A stretch of DNA of 32,038 bases, taken from NCBI GenBank assembly GCA_030916885.1, contig JAUPVT010000002.1:1-32038 (forward strand). The letters run 5' to 3'. Position numbers and translations under genes: made by a program. Below the pieces are notes generated by a model, which saw nothing but the letters and a program-made list of their open reading frames with translations, did no database searches and was not told where the DNA came from. Source of the stretch: Chlamydiota bacterium. GTDB lineage: Bacteria; Chlamydiota; Chlamydiia; Chlamydiales; Rhabdochlamydiaceae. This document shows positions 1 through 8,067 of this stretch, in pieces (within the stretch, counting starts at the first letter, position 1; each line of letters starts with the position of its first letter).

Positions 1-641
1 AAAACTGAAAGTGATGGAATGTGTCTGATCTTTCCTTGAAAACCCGCAAATTGTAGAGCAATATAAGGGATCAAATAAGAAAAGCGCTGGTAGAGTCCCA
101 TACTCACTTGCCACTCATAACAAAACATCTTCGTTTTTTGAGAGGAATAGGATTCTTGATCTACTAAAATGGCATAAAGATCAGGACGCACAGTTCTATA
201 ACTTCCTGCAAGTCCCACTTGCGTGTCTCCCCAATAGACCAGAATAGCTCTTCCTCCACCACCCCATGCAAAATGACTATGGGCCTTGTAAGAGATATCA
301 GGACCTTGAGGATAAAGTCGCTGCGTAAACTCTGCATGCGTTTTCCCTAGTTCAAAATAAAGATCCAAACGCTGGTTGATAGATGCTGTAAATGTCCCAA
401 ATTGACTGGTGAGTTTTGCCTTAGGCAGTTTTTTAACCTGGAGAGCATTTTGATGTAGAACTTTAAGCTTGCGATTTTGAACATGGTCATACTCATAACC
501 CATCTTGATCCTAAGCCAAGACTCTTTTGATAAAAAAAGTCCTTCTTCAGGAATACCAGGTGAGCCAGGATTGCCTGTATACAGACCAAAGCCAACATTA
601 CAAATAAGTAGACCGCTTAAAAATAGATAAATTTTTTGCAT
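1..641 (-). CDS. MOMP-like outer-membrane porin, partial (3' end outside window)
   Basis: Reading the minus strand from an ATG at 641-639 gives an open frame that runs off the window edge (213 complete codons). It starts with a signal peptide (MQKIYLFLSGLLICNVGFG), followed by a mature N-terminus YTGNPGSPGIPEEGLFL. The rest alternates polar and aromatic residues as in a beta-barrel (for example RIKMGYEYDHV, QRLDLYFELG, WGGGGRAILVYWG, YEWQVSMGLYQRF). The GNP...P start followed by a strand containing MGYEYD resembles chlamydial major outer membrane protein and its paralogues in environmental Chlamydiae, which form porins in the outer membrane. The family call rests on this pattern and on memory of MOMP sequences, not on an alignment. 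A frameshift-ridden gene lies 50 bases upstream on the same strand. The missing C-terminus should contain more strands and a terminal aromatic residue if the call is right. Confidence 0.62.
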   Translation of the reverse strand, partial: MQKIYLFLSGLLICNVGFGLYTGNPGSPGIPEEGLFLSKESWLRIKMGYEYDHVQNRKLKVLHQNALQVKKLPKAKLTSQFGTFTASINQRLDLYFELGKTHAEFTQRLYPQGPDISYKAHSHFAWGGGGRAILVYWGDTQVGLAGSYRTVRPDLYAILVDQESYSSQKTKMFCYEWQVSMGLYQRFSYLIPYIALQFAGFQGKIRHIPSLSV

Positions 642-656
642 AGTCTTAAATTATCT

Positions 657-684
657 AATATACAACTCAGAAATGCAAGATCAA
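657..684 (-). promoter_or_regulatory. Possible promoter of the MOMP-like gene
   Basis: On the minus strand TTGATC (684-679) and TATATT (662-657) are 16 bases apart, a moderate fit to a sigma-70/sigma-66 promoter. It lies just upstream of the porin ATG at 641, so the predicted leader would be very short. No good ribosome binding site is seen, so this is a weak call. Confidence 0.25.
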
Positions 685-691
685 AGATGTT

Positions 692-2283
692 CTACATCAC
701 CGAGCACCAAGAGTTCTGCTTCTCTGTCTTTTCTGCATTAAGCAAATCTATACCTCTTTGCCAGCTTTGAGCACTTGCTAAAGAAACAGGTCTTTGCTGT
801 TTGTCCAAGAAAAAAGTACTCTGATGAAGATGCGATACAATAGCAGCTACAATTTCTGTAATGATTGTTTGCTCTTTTGCTTAGACAAACAGCAAAGACT
901 CTCTAGCTAAGAAGAAATCTCGTAAGAATTGGTTAAACTCTTTTTTTGTTTTAATAGCTGTCCAAAGAGAAGCATCCGTTCTTCCATGTTTGTAAAAAGG
1001 CGAAAACCAGCAGAAGCATCTTCCTCACTTATACTCACCAGCTGTGGATCGTATACTTCCTGAAAATAGTTAGGGAGAGACTTTGATATTCTGCTTGAAA
1101 ACTTCGCATGCGGCTTGTCGTATTGGCACGATTGATTACCCCTTGTACAGCTCGTAATTGATCTGCTGTAATCTCAACTTCTCTTTGTAACTTATCTATC
1201 TCTTGGTTGTATACTTCTAACTTCTTTTGAAGACAATTATGTATAATAAAGCCCAAGCCCTCTGGTTCTTCTGGAGAAAATCCAAGTGCTGTATATAGGT
1301 GCCAACGGATCAGTTGTGGATCGGCTTCAGAAAAAGAGGCTAGCGTAAACTCCCATGCTTTTAATAAGGTATTTTCTGTCAAACCAGTAAAGGCAGCTTG
1401 CAACTTTTGAATAGGTTGATTTGCAGTAACTTTTTGCAAAAGTTCTGTTACGCTCGAGCAAGGGTGAGCAGATGGTTTGCATCTGCTGCATTTGTTTTTC
1501 CAAGGATAGTTTCTGATCAACTATACCACAGACTCTCAAAGCTTGTAAAATCCCAGGTGATAGCAGAGCCCTTTCATGTAGGCTTTGTTTACAATAAATG
1601 CTTGTATACGTTGTGCTCATAACAGCAATGTATTCATTGCCATTATAGATTCTTTTTAACTGACCTGTGCTTAAAAGTTGATAAAAGTCGACTAAAAACA
1701 GAGCTAGTTGTTCTTTCTGTATAAGAATATCTGGTGCTGTAGCAAAACAAGAGCCGATGTTTTGACGGAGGGGGGTTAAGCTCGCACAAAGAACGCCGCG
1801 ACGTATATCAGATATATGTAGCTTACCCGCAGAAATCCCTAACGAATCAAAGAGGAGATTCTCTGCTGCTTTATGACAAACAGGAGGCGAAAATCGATAG
1901 AGAAGCTTTACGATTTTTGGAGAGGTAAATTGCTTTAAGATGGCAATCTGATGCTCTGTAATCACAGAATCGCTATACCCATTAGGATAGCAAATAAACC
2001 CCTTGTTTTCTAGAAAATCAATGGTGTCTTTTAGGGTTTTTCGATCTAATTCTCCTTGTTTATCAATTAATAAATTAGCTAATTGACGAGCGCGAAAAGA
2101 ATAACTCATCTGCAGAAAAGAGTGATCGACTAAATGAGAAAATACCCTTTCCTTCTCAAGATCAAATAAAGACTTTTCAAAATGAGACAGTAGGAAATCA
2201 TAAGTTTGTTGCAAAATCTCTTTATTATCTAAAGCAAATACGATTTGGTTTGGCAAAAGAGATCTCCTCTTAAGTTTTTTCAA
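692..2283 (-). pseudogene. Decayed gene for a large unknown protein with a GSCFATA (cysteine-protease-like) motif
   Basis: One long minus-strand protein can be followed from the ATG at 2283 to a TAG at 694-692, but only by changing frame three times (about 1440-1475, about 1065-1075 and about 980-1000) and reading through an in-frame TAA at 883-881. The pieces join smoothly: the first ends near SPLLERN and resumes as TELLQKVTANQPIQKL; a middle piece ends QAEYQSLS and resumes NYFQEVYDPQLVS; a late piece is DASLWTAIKTKKEFNQFL; and after the stop comes EIVAAIVSHLHQSTFFLD. The intact product would be about 530 residues. Around residue 170-185 it contains RQNIGSCFATAPDIL, which resembles the Q...GSCWAFA active-site region of papain-like peptidases. 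No matching catalytic His or Asn was identified, so enzyme function is not claimed. The protein looks soluble and helical. Several independent lesions argue for true decay. It diverges from thrS. Confidence 0.75.
790..899. repeat. 16-bp perfect inverted repeat inside the decayed gene
   Basis: GTCTTTGCTGTTTGTC at 790-805 is the exact reverse complement of GACAAACAGCAAAGAC at 884-899, with near-matching flanks (CTTGG against CTTAG outside one arm), separated by 78 bases. In the decayed gene's frame one arm encodes LDKQQRP and the other ESLLFV followed by the in-frame TAA. It is too widely spaced for a terminator and has no T-run, so it looks like a local inverted copying event within the pseudogene. 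Confidence 0.7.
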
Positions 2284-2350
2284 CTTTCTATTTTCTCTTG
2301 TTGTGATTTAGAATCAATTCAAAAAATCCAGAAAATAAGGTTTATTACTT

Positions 2351-4276
2351 ATGTTAGTCTATATCGATAAAAAAGAGTATGAGATGCCACCTTGCAGCAG
2401 AGCAAAAGATGTAGCAGAAAAATTGCACAAAGTAGCCCCAGACCAATCCCTAGCTGTTAGGATTAATGGTGTTTTCTATGACCTGTCTAGCATTTTACAT
2501 GAAGGGGATCAAATCCATTTTATCGACTTTGAGAGTAAAGAAGGAAAAGAAGTTTTTTGGCATACCTCCGCACATGTTCTAGCTCAAGCGGTTTTGCGAT
2601 TATTTCCAGAGGCAAAACCAACAATCGGCCCTCCTATTGAACAGGGATTTTATTACGATTTTGCCAACTTAAAACTATCTGACGCCGATTTCGAAAACAT
2701 AGAAAAAGAAGTTCATAAAATCATCAACGAAAATCACAAACCTATAAGGCATGTGCTAGCTGATAAAAGAGAAGCTCTTAAATTTTTTAAAGATAATCCT
2801 TATAAATGTGAGCTCATAGAAGGATTCCCAGAAGAGGGAATCCTTACTGCTTATGAGCAAGCGGAGTTTTTCGATCTTTGTAGGGGGCCTCATTTACCCA
2901 ATTTAGGCAAAATTAAAGCTTTTAAAATTTTAAAAACAGCAGGTGCTTACTGGCGTGGAGATTCTAAACGCGAAATGTTGACTCGAATTTATGCAATTTC
3001 CTTTCCCGATCGAAAAATGCTCAAAGAGTATATCACTCTTCTAGAAGAGGCTAAAAAACGAGATCACAAGATCTTAGGCCCCAAGCTTGATTTATTCTCC
3101 ATTAGAGAAGAAGCTCCTGGTATGCCTTTTATTCATCCCAAAGGAATGATTGTTTGGAATCAACTCATCCACCTTTGGAGGATTATGCATAAAAAAGCTG
3201 GTTATGAAGAGATTAAAACGCCTCAAATTATGAGCCAAGAACTTTGGGAAACCTCAGGTCACTGGGAACATTATCGTGAAAACATGTACGCCTTTTCTAT
3301 TGAAGAGCGTCATTTTGCGATTAAACCTATGAACTGTCCTGGCTGCATGCTCTATTATAAGTCTAAATCTCACAGCTACAGGGAACTTCCTTTACGCATT
3401 TCAGAACTAGGCCATGTACATAGACATGAAGCATCAGGAGCATTAAGTGGGTTATTCCGTGTACGCAGTTTTCATCAAGATGATGCGCATCTTTTCATGC
3501 AAAAATCTGATATCAAACAAGAAATTCTTAATGTGATTGCGCTGATTGAAGAAACCTACAGCAAATTCGGCCTATCTTATCGTTTAGAACTCTCTACTAA
3601 GCCAGAGAATAGCATTGGTTCTGATGAAGATTGGGAAATTGCAACAAAAGGATTAAAAGAAGCCCTTGATGCTTGGGGGAAACCTTATCGAATCAATGAA
3701 GCAGATGGTGCTTTTTATGGGCCTAAAATTGATATCCACATTAAAGATGCGCTATCGCGCACCTGGCAATGTGGAACCATTCAACTTGACATGGCTCTAC
3801 CTGAGAAGTTTGAATTGGAGTACATGGATAAAGACGGTCAATTAAAACGCCCAATTATGATTCATCGCGCCTTATTTGGCTCAGTTGAGCGCTTTATAGG
3901 AATTTTAATCGAACATTTTATTGGTAAATTCCCTTTATGGCTAAGCCCTTCTCAAGTAAGAGTTATACCCATAGCAGATAGACATGAACTTTATGCCAAT
4001 CAAGTGTGTAGTATTATTAAACAGGCAGGATTTCAAAGCGATGTGGATGCTTCTCATGAATCAGTGAATAAAAAAGTAAGAAACGCACAACTCATGCAAT
4101 ACAATTATATTCTAATTCTAGGTGATAAAGAGCTAGAGAATCAATCGATTAATTTGCGCACCCGCGATAATGTTGTGCATGGAGAGCTTGCGTTGAATGT
4201 TTTTTTGCATAAGATTGAACAAGAGAGGAGTGATTACTCTTTAACATCTTATTTTGCAGAGGAAGTGAATGCCTAG
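2351..4276 (+). CDS. thrS: Threonine--tRNA ligase
   Basis: This 641-residue protein charges tRNA-Thr with threonine in the cytoplasm and has full family length. Residues 1-62 form the TGS domain. The editing domain carries HTSAH (His71, His75) and DLCRGPH (Cys177, His181), the residues used to clear mischarged serine. The class II catalytic core contains KPMNCPGCM (zinc ligand Cys329), RSFHQDDAH (zinc ligand His380) and the motif 3 stretch IMIHRALFGSVERF. The C-terminal anticodon-binding domain starts at about VRVIPIADRHELY. AAGG about ten bases before the ATG is the likely ribosome binding site. The 67-base gap upstream is too short for a T-box leader. Its end overlaps the ATG of the next gene by eight bases, so the following ParA gene is probably co-transcribed and translationally coupled. 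Everything needed for activity appears intact. Confidence 0.98.
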   Translation: MLVYIDKKEYEMPPCSRAKDVAEKLHKVAPDQSLAVRINGVFYDLSSILHEGDQIHFIDFESKEGKEVFWHTSAHVLAQAVLRLFPEAKPTIGPPIEQGFYYDFANLKLSDADFENIEKEVHKIINENHKPIRHVLADKREALKFFKDNPYKCELIEGFPEEGILTAYEQAEFFDLCRGPHLPNLGKIKAFKILKTAGAYWRGDSKREMLTRIYAISFPDRKMLKEYITLLEEAKKRDHKILGPKLDLFSIREEAPGMPFIHPKGMIVWNQLIHLWRIMHKKAGYEEIKTPQIMSQELWETSGHWEHYRENMYAFSIEERHFAIKPMNCPGCMLYYKSKSHSYRELPLRISELGHVHRHEASGALSGLFRVRSFHQDDAHLFMQKSDIKQEILNVIALIEETYSKFGLSYRLELSTKPENSIGSDEDWEIATKGLKEALDAWGKPYRINEADGAFYGPKIDIHIKDALSRTWQCGTIQLDMALPEKFELEYMDKDGQLKRPIMIHRALFGSVERFIGILIEHFIGKFPLWLSPSQVRVIPIADRHELYANQVCSIIKQAGFQSDVDASHESVNKKVRNAQLMQYNYILILGDKELENQSINLRTRDNVVHGELALNVFLHKIEQERSDYSLTSYFAEEVNA

Positions 4277-5021
4277 AATTGCAGTTAGTAGTTTTAAAGG
4301 AGGAACAGCTAAAACATCTACCTCCTTGCATTTGGGAGCAGCTCTTGCTAAATTTCATCAACAAAAAGTGCTCTTGATCGATTTTGATGCACAAGCAAAT
4401 TTAACAGCAGGTCTGGGTTATGATCCTGATGCTCAAGATAGCATCGCCTCTGTTCTGCAAGGAACAAAAGATATCCATGAAGTAATTCTGCCTAGTGGAA
4501 TTGCCAATCTTGATTTAATTCCTGCAGACACCTATCTAGAAAGAGTCGAGGTAAGAGGAGCTCTGGCAGCTGATCGTTATTCCCATGAACGCCTCAAGCA
4601 AATCTTAAATCTTTTGCAATACGATACTATTATTATAGATACCCCTCCCTCTTTATGTTGGCTTACAGAATCGGCCCTAATCGCAGCGGATTACTCTCTT
4701 GTTTGCGTATCACCTGAATTTTATAGCGTCAAAGGCTTGCAGCGTTTATCTGAGTTTATGCAAAGCATTGCAGATCGTCATTCCCTACAGGTTTTAGGAG
4801 TAGCTCTTTCCTTTTGGAATCCTCGTGGAAAAAGCAATCAAGCTTTCTTAGAAATCATAGAAAGTACCTTTCCTGGAAAAATGCTGCAGACAAAAGTGCG
4901 TCGTGATATTAGTGTTTCAGAGGCCTCTATTTTTGGTAAACCTCTCTTTGAAATATCTCCTAAAAGTAGAGCTTCTGAAGATTATATTTCGCTCACCAAA
5001 GAGCTCTTAACCCGTATGTAA
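4269..5021 (+). CDS. ParA/MinD-family partition ATPase
   Basis: This 250-residue P-loop ATPase of the ParA/Soj/MinD family has a deviant Walker A box at residues 10-17 (KGGTAKTS), the Walker A' stretch VLLIDFDAQANLT and the Walker B region TIIIDTPPS. Such proteins bind ATP as dimers and bind DNA non-specifically or membrane to position plasmids, chromosomes or protein complexes. No MinD-type amphipathic membrane-targeting helix stands out at the C-terminus, which ends ISLTKELLTRM, so a DNA-partition role is favoured over MinD. The start overlaps the thrS stop. Fifteen bases downstream lies a pGP6-D homologue. On the chlamydial virulence plasmid a ParA (pGP5-D) is likewise followed by pGP6-D, so this pair looks like a chromosomal copy of that plasmid module. 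I recall the same arrangement after thrS in Chlamydia (CT582-CT583). No ParB homologue is visible in the window. Confidence 0.93.
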   Translation: MPRIAVSSFKGGTAKTSTSLHLGAALAKFHQQKVLLIDFDAQANLTAGLGYDPDAQDSIASVLQGTKDIHEVILPSGIANLDLIPADTYLERVEVRGALAADRYSHERLKQILNLLQYDTIIIDTPPSLCWLTESALIAADYSLVCVSPEFYSVKGLQRLSEFMQSIADRHSLQVLGVALSFWNPRGKSNQAFLEIIESTFPGKMLQTKVRRDISVSEASIFGKPLFEISPKSRASEDYISLTKELLTRM

Positions 5022-5036
5022 AACAGCTGGACATCC

Positions 5037-5786
5037 ATGGCTAAAATAAACACACTTCTCTCTCAACGTTTAAAAACAGCTTCTCATAAGCTCTCGAAAA
5101 TGACCAATTTAGTGGAATTGTCCTCTAGCGGAAATCTCTCCAGTTTTGCAGGGGTATTTCGCGTAACTGTTCTTAATGAAATGGAAAAACAAACATTAGA
5201 AGACATTCTTAATCAATATAAAAATGAAAACCAAGAAGTCGTCCAAGATCTAGAATACCTGTCTTCTCTTACAGCAGAAGTAAAAGCGATCAATAGCCAA
5301 GCCATCATTTTACATGGAGAGAGAATCAAAAAAGCCCAACAGATTTTAACTAGTTATCAAGAAGGAGCTTTTAGCTCTTGGCTCATTTGTACCTATGGAA
5401 ATAGACAAACCCCTTACAACTTTCTGCAGTATTATGAGCTACACAGTGCCATTCCGGCTTCCATGCAAGTTCAGTTAGACCTTATCCCACGTCAAGCAGC
5501 TTATAGCTTAGCCAGTCGCCAAGGACCTCTTGCTCAAAAACAGCATATTATAAAAACCTATCAAGGACAATCTAAGCAAGAATTGCTAGAACTCATCCGA
5601 ATCACTTTTCCTCTATCGATTAAAGATAAAAGAGCACAAGATATAGCAAATGTTACTATCTTAAGTTTGCAAAAAACCCTTGTACAAATAAAAAAGTCCA
5701 CTTTTTGTCCTAACAATAAACAAAAACAACAACTCTTTAGCTTACTTAAAGAACTTAAAACTTCGGTTGAATCTCTTGATGACTGA
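5037..5786 (+). CDS. pGP6-D-family protein (chlamydial virulence plasmid protein homologue)
   Basis: This 249-residue protein closely resembles chlamydial plasmid protein pGP6-D and its chromosomal paralogue. The shared features, from memory, are FRVTVLNEMEKQTLEDILNQY, AINSQAIILHGERIKKAQ, and above all SSWLICTYGNRQTPYNFLQY followed by PRQAAYSLASRQG. The function of the family is not established. A DNA-binding or partition-accessory role is often suggested because it travels with ParA. There is no signal peptide or membrane segment; the protein is basic and helix-rich, with a lysine- and glutamine-rich tail. It follows parA by 15 bases, and its stop codon overlaps the ATG of purB (ATGACTGA), so it sits in the middle of a coupled operon. 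The weak spot is its function, not its family. Confidence 0.88.
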   Translation: MAKINTLLSQRLKTASHKLSKMTNLVELSSSGNLSSFAGVFRVTVLNEMEKQTLEDILNQYKNENQEVVQDLEYLSSLTAEVKAINSQAIILHGERIKKAQQILTSYQEGAFSSWLICTYGNRQTPYNFLQYYELHSAIPASMQVQLDLIPRQAAYSLASRQGPLAQKQHIIKTYQGQSKQELLELIRITFPLSIKDKRAQDIANVTILSLQKTLVQIKKSTFCPNNKQKQQLFSLLKELKTSVESLDD

Positions 5787-7203
5787 TCATTATACCTCGC
5801 TATTAGCTTCTCGTTATGCCAGTGCAGAAATGTCTGCTATTTTCTCGCCTCATTTTAGATACGCTACTTGGAGACAGCTATGGATCGCTCTTGCTAAAGC
5901 ACAAAAACAATTAGGGCTTGCTATTTCACAAGAACAGATAAAAGAGATGCAAGAGACCTATAACCTAATCGACTTTGCAAAAGCTGCTGCTTATGAAAAA
6001 AAATTCGGCCATGACGTCATGGCACACATTCACACCTTTGCAGACCAATGTCCTAAAGCTGGCCCTATTATCCACCTAGGAGCTACTTCTTGTTTTGTTA
6101 CTGATAATGCCGATCTGATTCTCATAAGAAATGCTCTACAATTATTAGAAAAAAAATTAATTCAAGTCATTCGTCAACTGTGTATTTTTGCTGAAAAGCA
6201 CGCAAATCTTGTTTGTTTAAGCTATACGCATTTTCAGCCAGCTCAACCCACGACTGTGGGAAAAAGAGCTTGTCTTTGGCTACAAGATTTGAAGTTTGAT
6301 TTAGAGCAATGTAGCTCTGTAATTAAAGAACTTCGTTTTTTAGGAGCTAAAGGAGCTACAGGAACACAAGCCTCTTTTTTAAACCTACTGGGAAGTAGAG
6401 AAAAAGTACAAGCCTTGGATCAATTAGTTGCAAAAGAGCTAGGCTTTCATCATCTTCTTCTCATCTCTTCTCAAACATACCTTCGTAAGCAAGATATTTC
6501 AATCCTTGCTTTTTTAACTCAAGTCGCTGCTTCTGCTCATAAATTTGCAACCGATTTGCGCTTATTAGCCCATCTCAAGGAAATCGAAGAGCCTTTCTCC
6601 TCAACTCAAGTAGGCTCATCTGCAATGCCCTATAAACGAAATCCCATGCGTAGCGAACGTATTTGCGGTCTTTCTCGCTTCTTGTTTTCTTTAAACGAAA
6701 ACCCTCTTTACACAGCAGCTACACAATGGTTAGAGCGTAGTTTAGATGATTCCGCAAATAGGCGCTTGTGCATCCCAGAGGCTTTTTTATGTGCGGACGC
6801 CATCTTAGATCTTTTATGTTTTATCACTTCCTCTTTGGTTGTCTATCCTAAAATGATTGAAAAGCATCTAGCAGAAGAAATACCTTTTTTAGTAACAGAG
6901 CATATTTTAATGCAGTTAGCCAAGCAGGGAAAAGATCGTCAAAAAATGCATGAGCGCTTAAGAGAACTCAGTCTTCTAGCTAGCCGTGAAATCAAAGAAG
7001 AAGGCAAGACCTGTGATCTTTTATATAAAATTGCTCATGATCCAGAAATGGGTCTCTCTTTAGATGAGCTCAAAAAAATGGCTACTGAAAAACATTTCGT
7101 AGGGTGCGCGCGCGAGCAAACACAGGAATTTTTGAATGAAGTAAAGCTTATTTTGGCTAAATATCAAAATCTATCCACCTATTCCGCTAAGATGGAAATT
7201 TGA
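5779..7203 (+). CDS. purB: Adenylosuccinate lyase, animal ADSL type
   Basis: The enzyme removes fumarate from adenylosuccinate to give AMP, and from SAICAR in de novo purine synthesis. I start it at the ATG at 5779 (474 residues), which overlaps the previous stop as ATGACTGA. An upstream TTG at 5767 is possible but less likely. Visible family motifs are HDVMAH (His78-His83 region), SYTHFQPAQPTTVGKRA with the general-acid histidine near 151, and the flexible catalytic-serine loop GSSAMPYKRNPMRSER at about 279-294. That loop, plus QWLERSLDDSANRR and the length, match human ADSL far better than the shorter type found in B. subtilis or E. coli (comparison from memory). Its last 33 bases overlap the convergent dapA. 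No purA or other purine genes are visible, so an IMP-to-AMP salvage role with PurA is an inference. Confidence 0.95.
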   Translation: MTDHYTSLLASRYASAEMSAIFSPHFRYATWRQLWIALAKAQKQLGLAISQEQIKEMQETYNLIDFAKAAAYEKKFGHDVMAHIHTFADQCPKAGPIIHLGATSCFVTDNADLILIRNALQLLEKKLIQVIRQLCIFAEKHANLVCLSYTHFQPAQPTTVGKRACLWLQDLKFDLEQCSSVIKELRFLGAKGATGTQASFLNLLGSREKVQALDQLVAKELGFHHLLLISSQTYLRKQDISILAFLTQVAASAHKFATDLRLLAHLKEIEEPFSSTQVGSSAMPYKRNPMRSERICGLSRFLFSLNENPLYTAATQWLERSLDDSANRRLCIPEAFLCADAILDLLCFITSSLVVYPKMIEKHLAEEIPFLVTEHILMQLAKQGKDRQKMHERLRELSLLASREIKEEGKTCDLLYKIAHDPEMGLSLDELKKMATEKHFVGCAREQTQEFLNEVKLILAKYQNLSTYSAKMEI

Positions 7204-8067
7204 GCATAAACCCAACGCTTGCATTTCCTTTCTAATTCTTTCTCTTACGTCTATACTCGGTTTCATTAAAGGTAGACGTAAATGAGGAAGGCAATAACCC
7301 ATTTGATAGAGAGCATATTTTACGCATTGCGGATTACTCTCAAGGAATAAACTCGTACATAAAGAGTGGTATTTCTCATACAATTTGCTAGCTTGCTTAA
7401 AATCCTGATCGGATAACATACAAAGTAATTGCTGCCACTGTTTAGGAATGAGGTTTGCTATTACAGAGATACACCCTTTAAATTTTAGTGCCATTAAAGG
7501 AACTACTAGATGATCGTCACCGCAAAAAAGAGGCTTTGCTATCTCTTGGGAAAGCCTAACCGCATACTCAATATCTGCTGAGCTCTCTTTAATTCCCCAT
7601 ACGTAAGGATCTTTTGCAATCTTCACTAAGGTTTCTATGGGGAGCTTAATCCCTGTTCTTACTGGGTGATGGTAAATAAAAATGGGGATTTTTACAGAAC
7701 ACACCTCTTTGTAATGAGCAATACAACCTTGAATGCCAGGCTTGGTATAGTAAGGTACAATCACAAGACAAGCATCAACTCCGATATTTTTTGCTGCTTG
7801 AGTAAGCTCAACTGTAGTAGATGTGCTGCTAGTTCCTGTTCCTGCAATGATAGGAATATGCCCTTTTCCAATCTGAACACCCTGCTTGAAAATGTTTAAT
7901 TTCTCTTGTGAAGATAAACTTATACCTTCTCCTGTAGAACCACATAGAACAATCCCTTGAGAGCCTTGTTCAATATGCCACTTAATTAAAGCACTCAGCG
8001 CTAAATAATCAACAGCTCCCTCTTGTGTAAACGGGGTGATTAAAGCAACAATAGATCCTGTTAACAT
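7171..8067 (-). CDS. dapA: 4-hydroxy-tetrahydrodipicolinate synthase
   Basis: The enzyme condenses pyruvate and aspartate semialdehyde at the first committed step of diaminopimelate and lysine synthesis, which feeds peptidoglycan. I start it at the ATG at 8067 (298 residues): the family N-terminus MLTGSIVALITPF begins there, AGAGAG lies upstream, and the longer reading adds an atypical 14-residue extension. The Schiff-base lysine is in WGIKES (Lys160) and the catalytic tyrosine is in IFIYHHP (Tyr132), almost the E. coli positions. The GTTGE motif reads GSTGE and PYYTKP is intact. HHPVRTG replaces the common NVPSRTG, a conservative oddity. The ATG overlaps the end of the upstream MFS gene (ATGTTAA), so the two are translationally coupled. 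The 3' end overlaps purB tail to tail. Confidence 0.95.
   Translation of the reverse strand: MLTGSIVALITPFTQEGAVDYLALSALIKWHIEQGSQGIVLCGSTGEGISLSSQEKLNIFKQGVQIGKGHIPIIAGTGTSSTSTTVELTQAAKNIGVDACLVIVPYYTKPGIQGCIAHYKEVCSVKIPIFIYHHPVRTGIKLPIETLVKIAKDPYVWGIKESSADIEYAVRLSQEIAKPLFCGDDHLVVPLMALKFKGCISVIANLIPKQWQQLLCMLSDQDFKQASKLYEKYHSLCTSLFLESNPQCVKYALYQMGYCLPHLRLPLMKPSIDVRERIRKEMQALGLCSNFHLSGIGG

Noticed and set aside
2284-2350. T-box leader controlling thrS
   Set aside because: The upstream gap is only 67 bases and has no T-box core or terminator hairpin.
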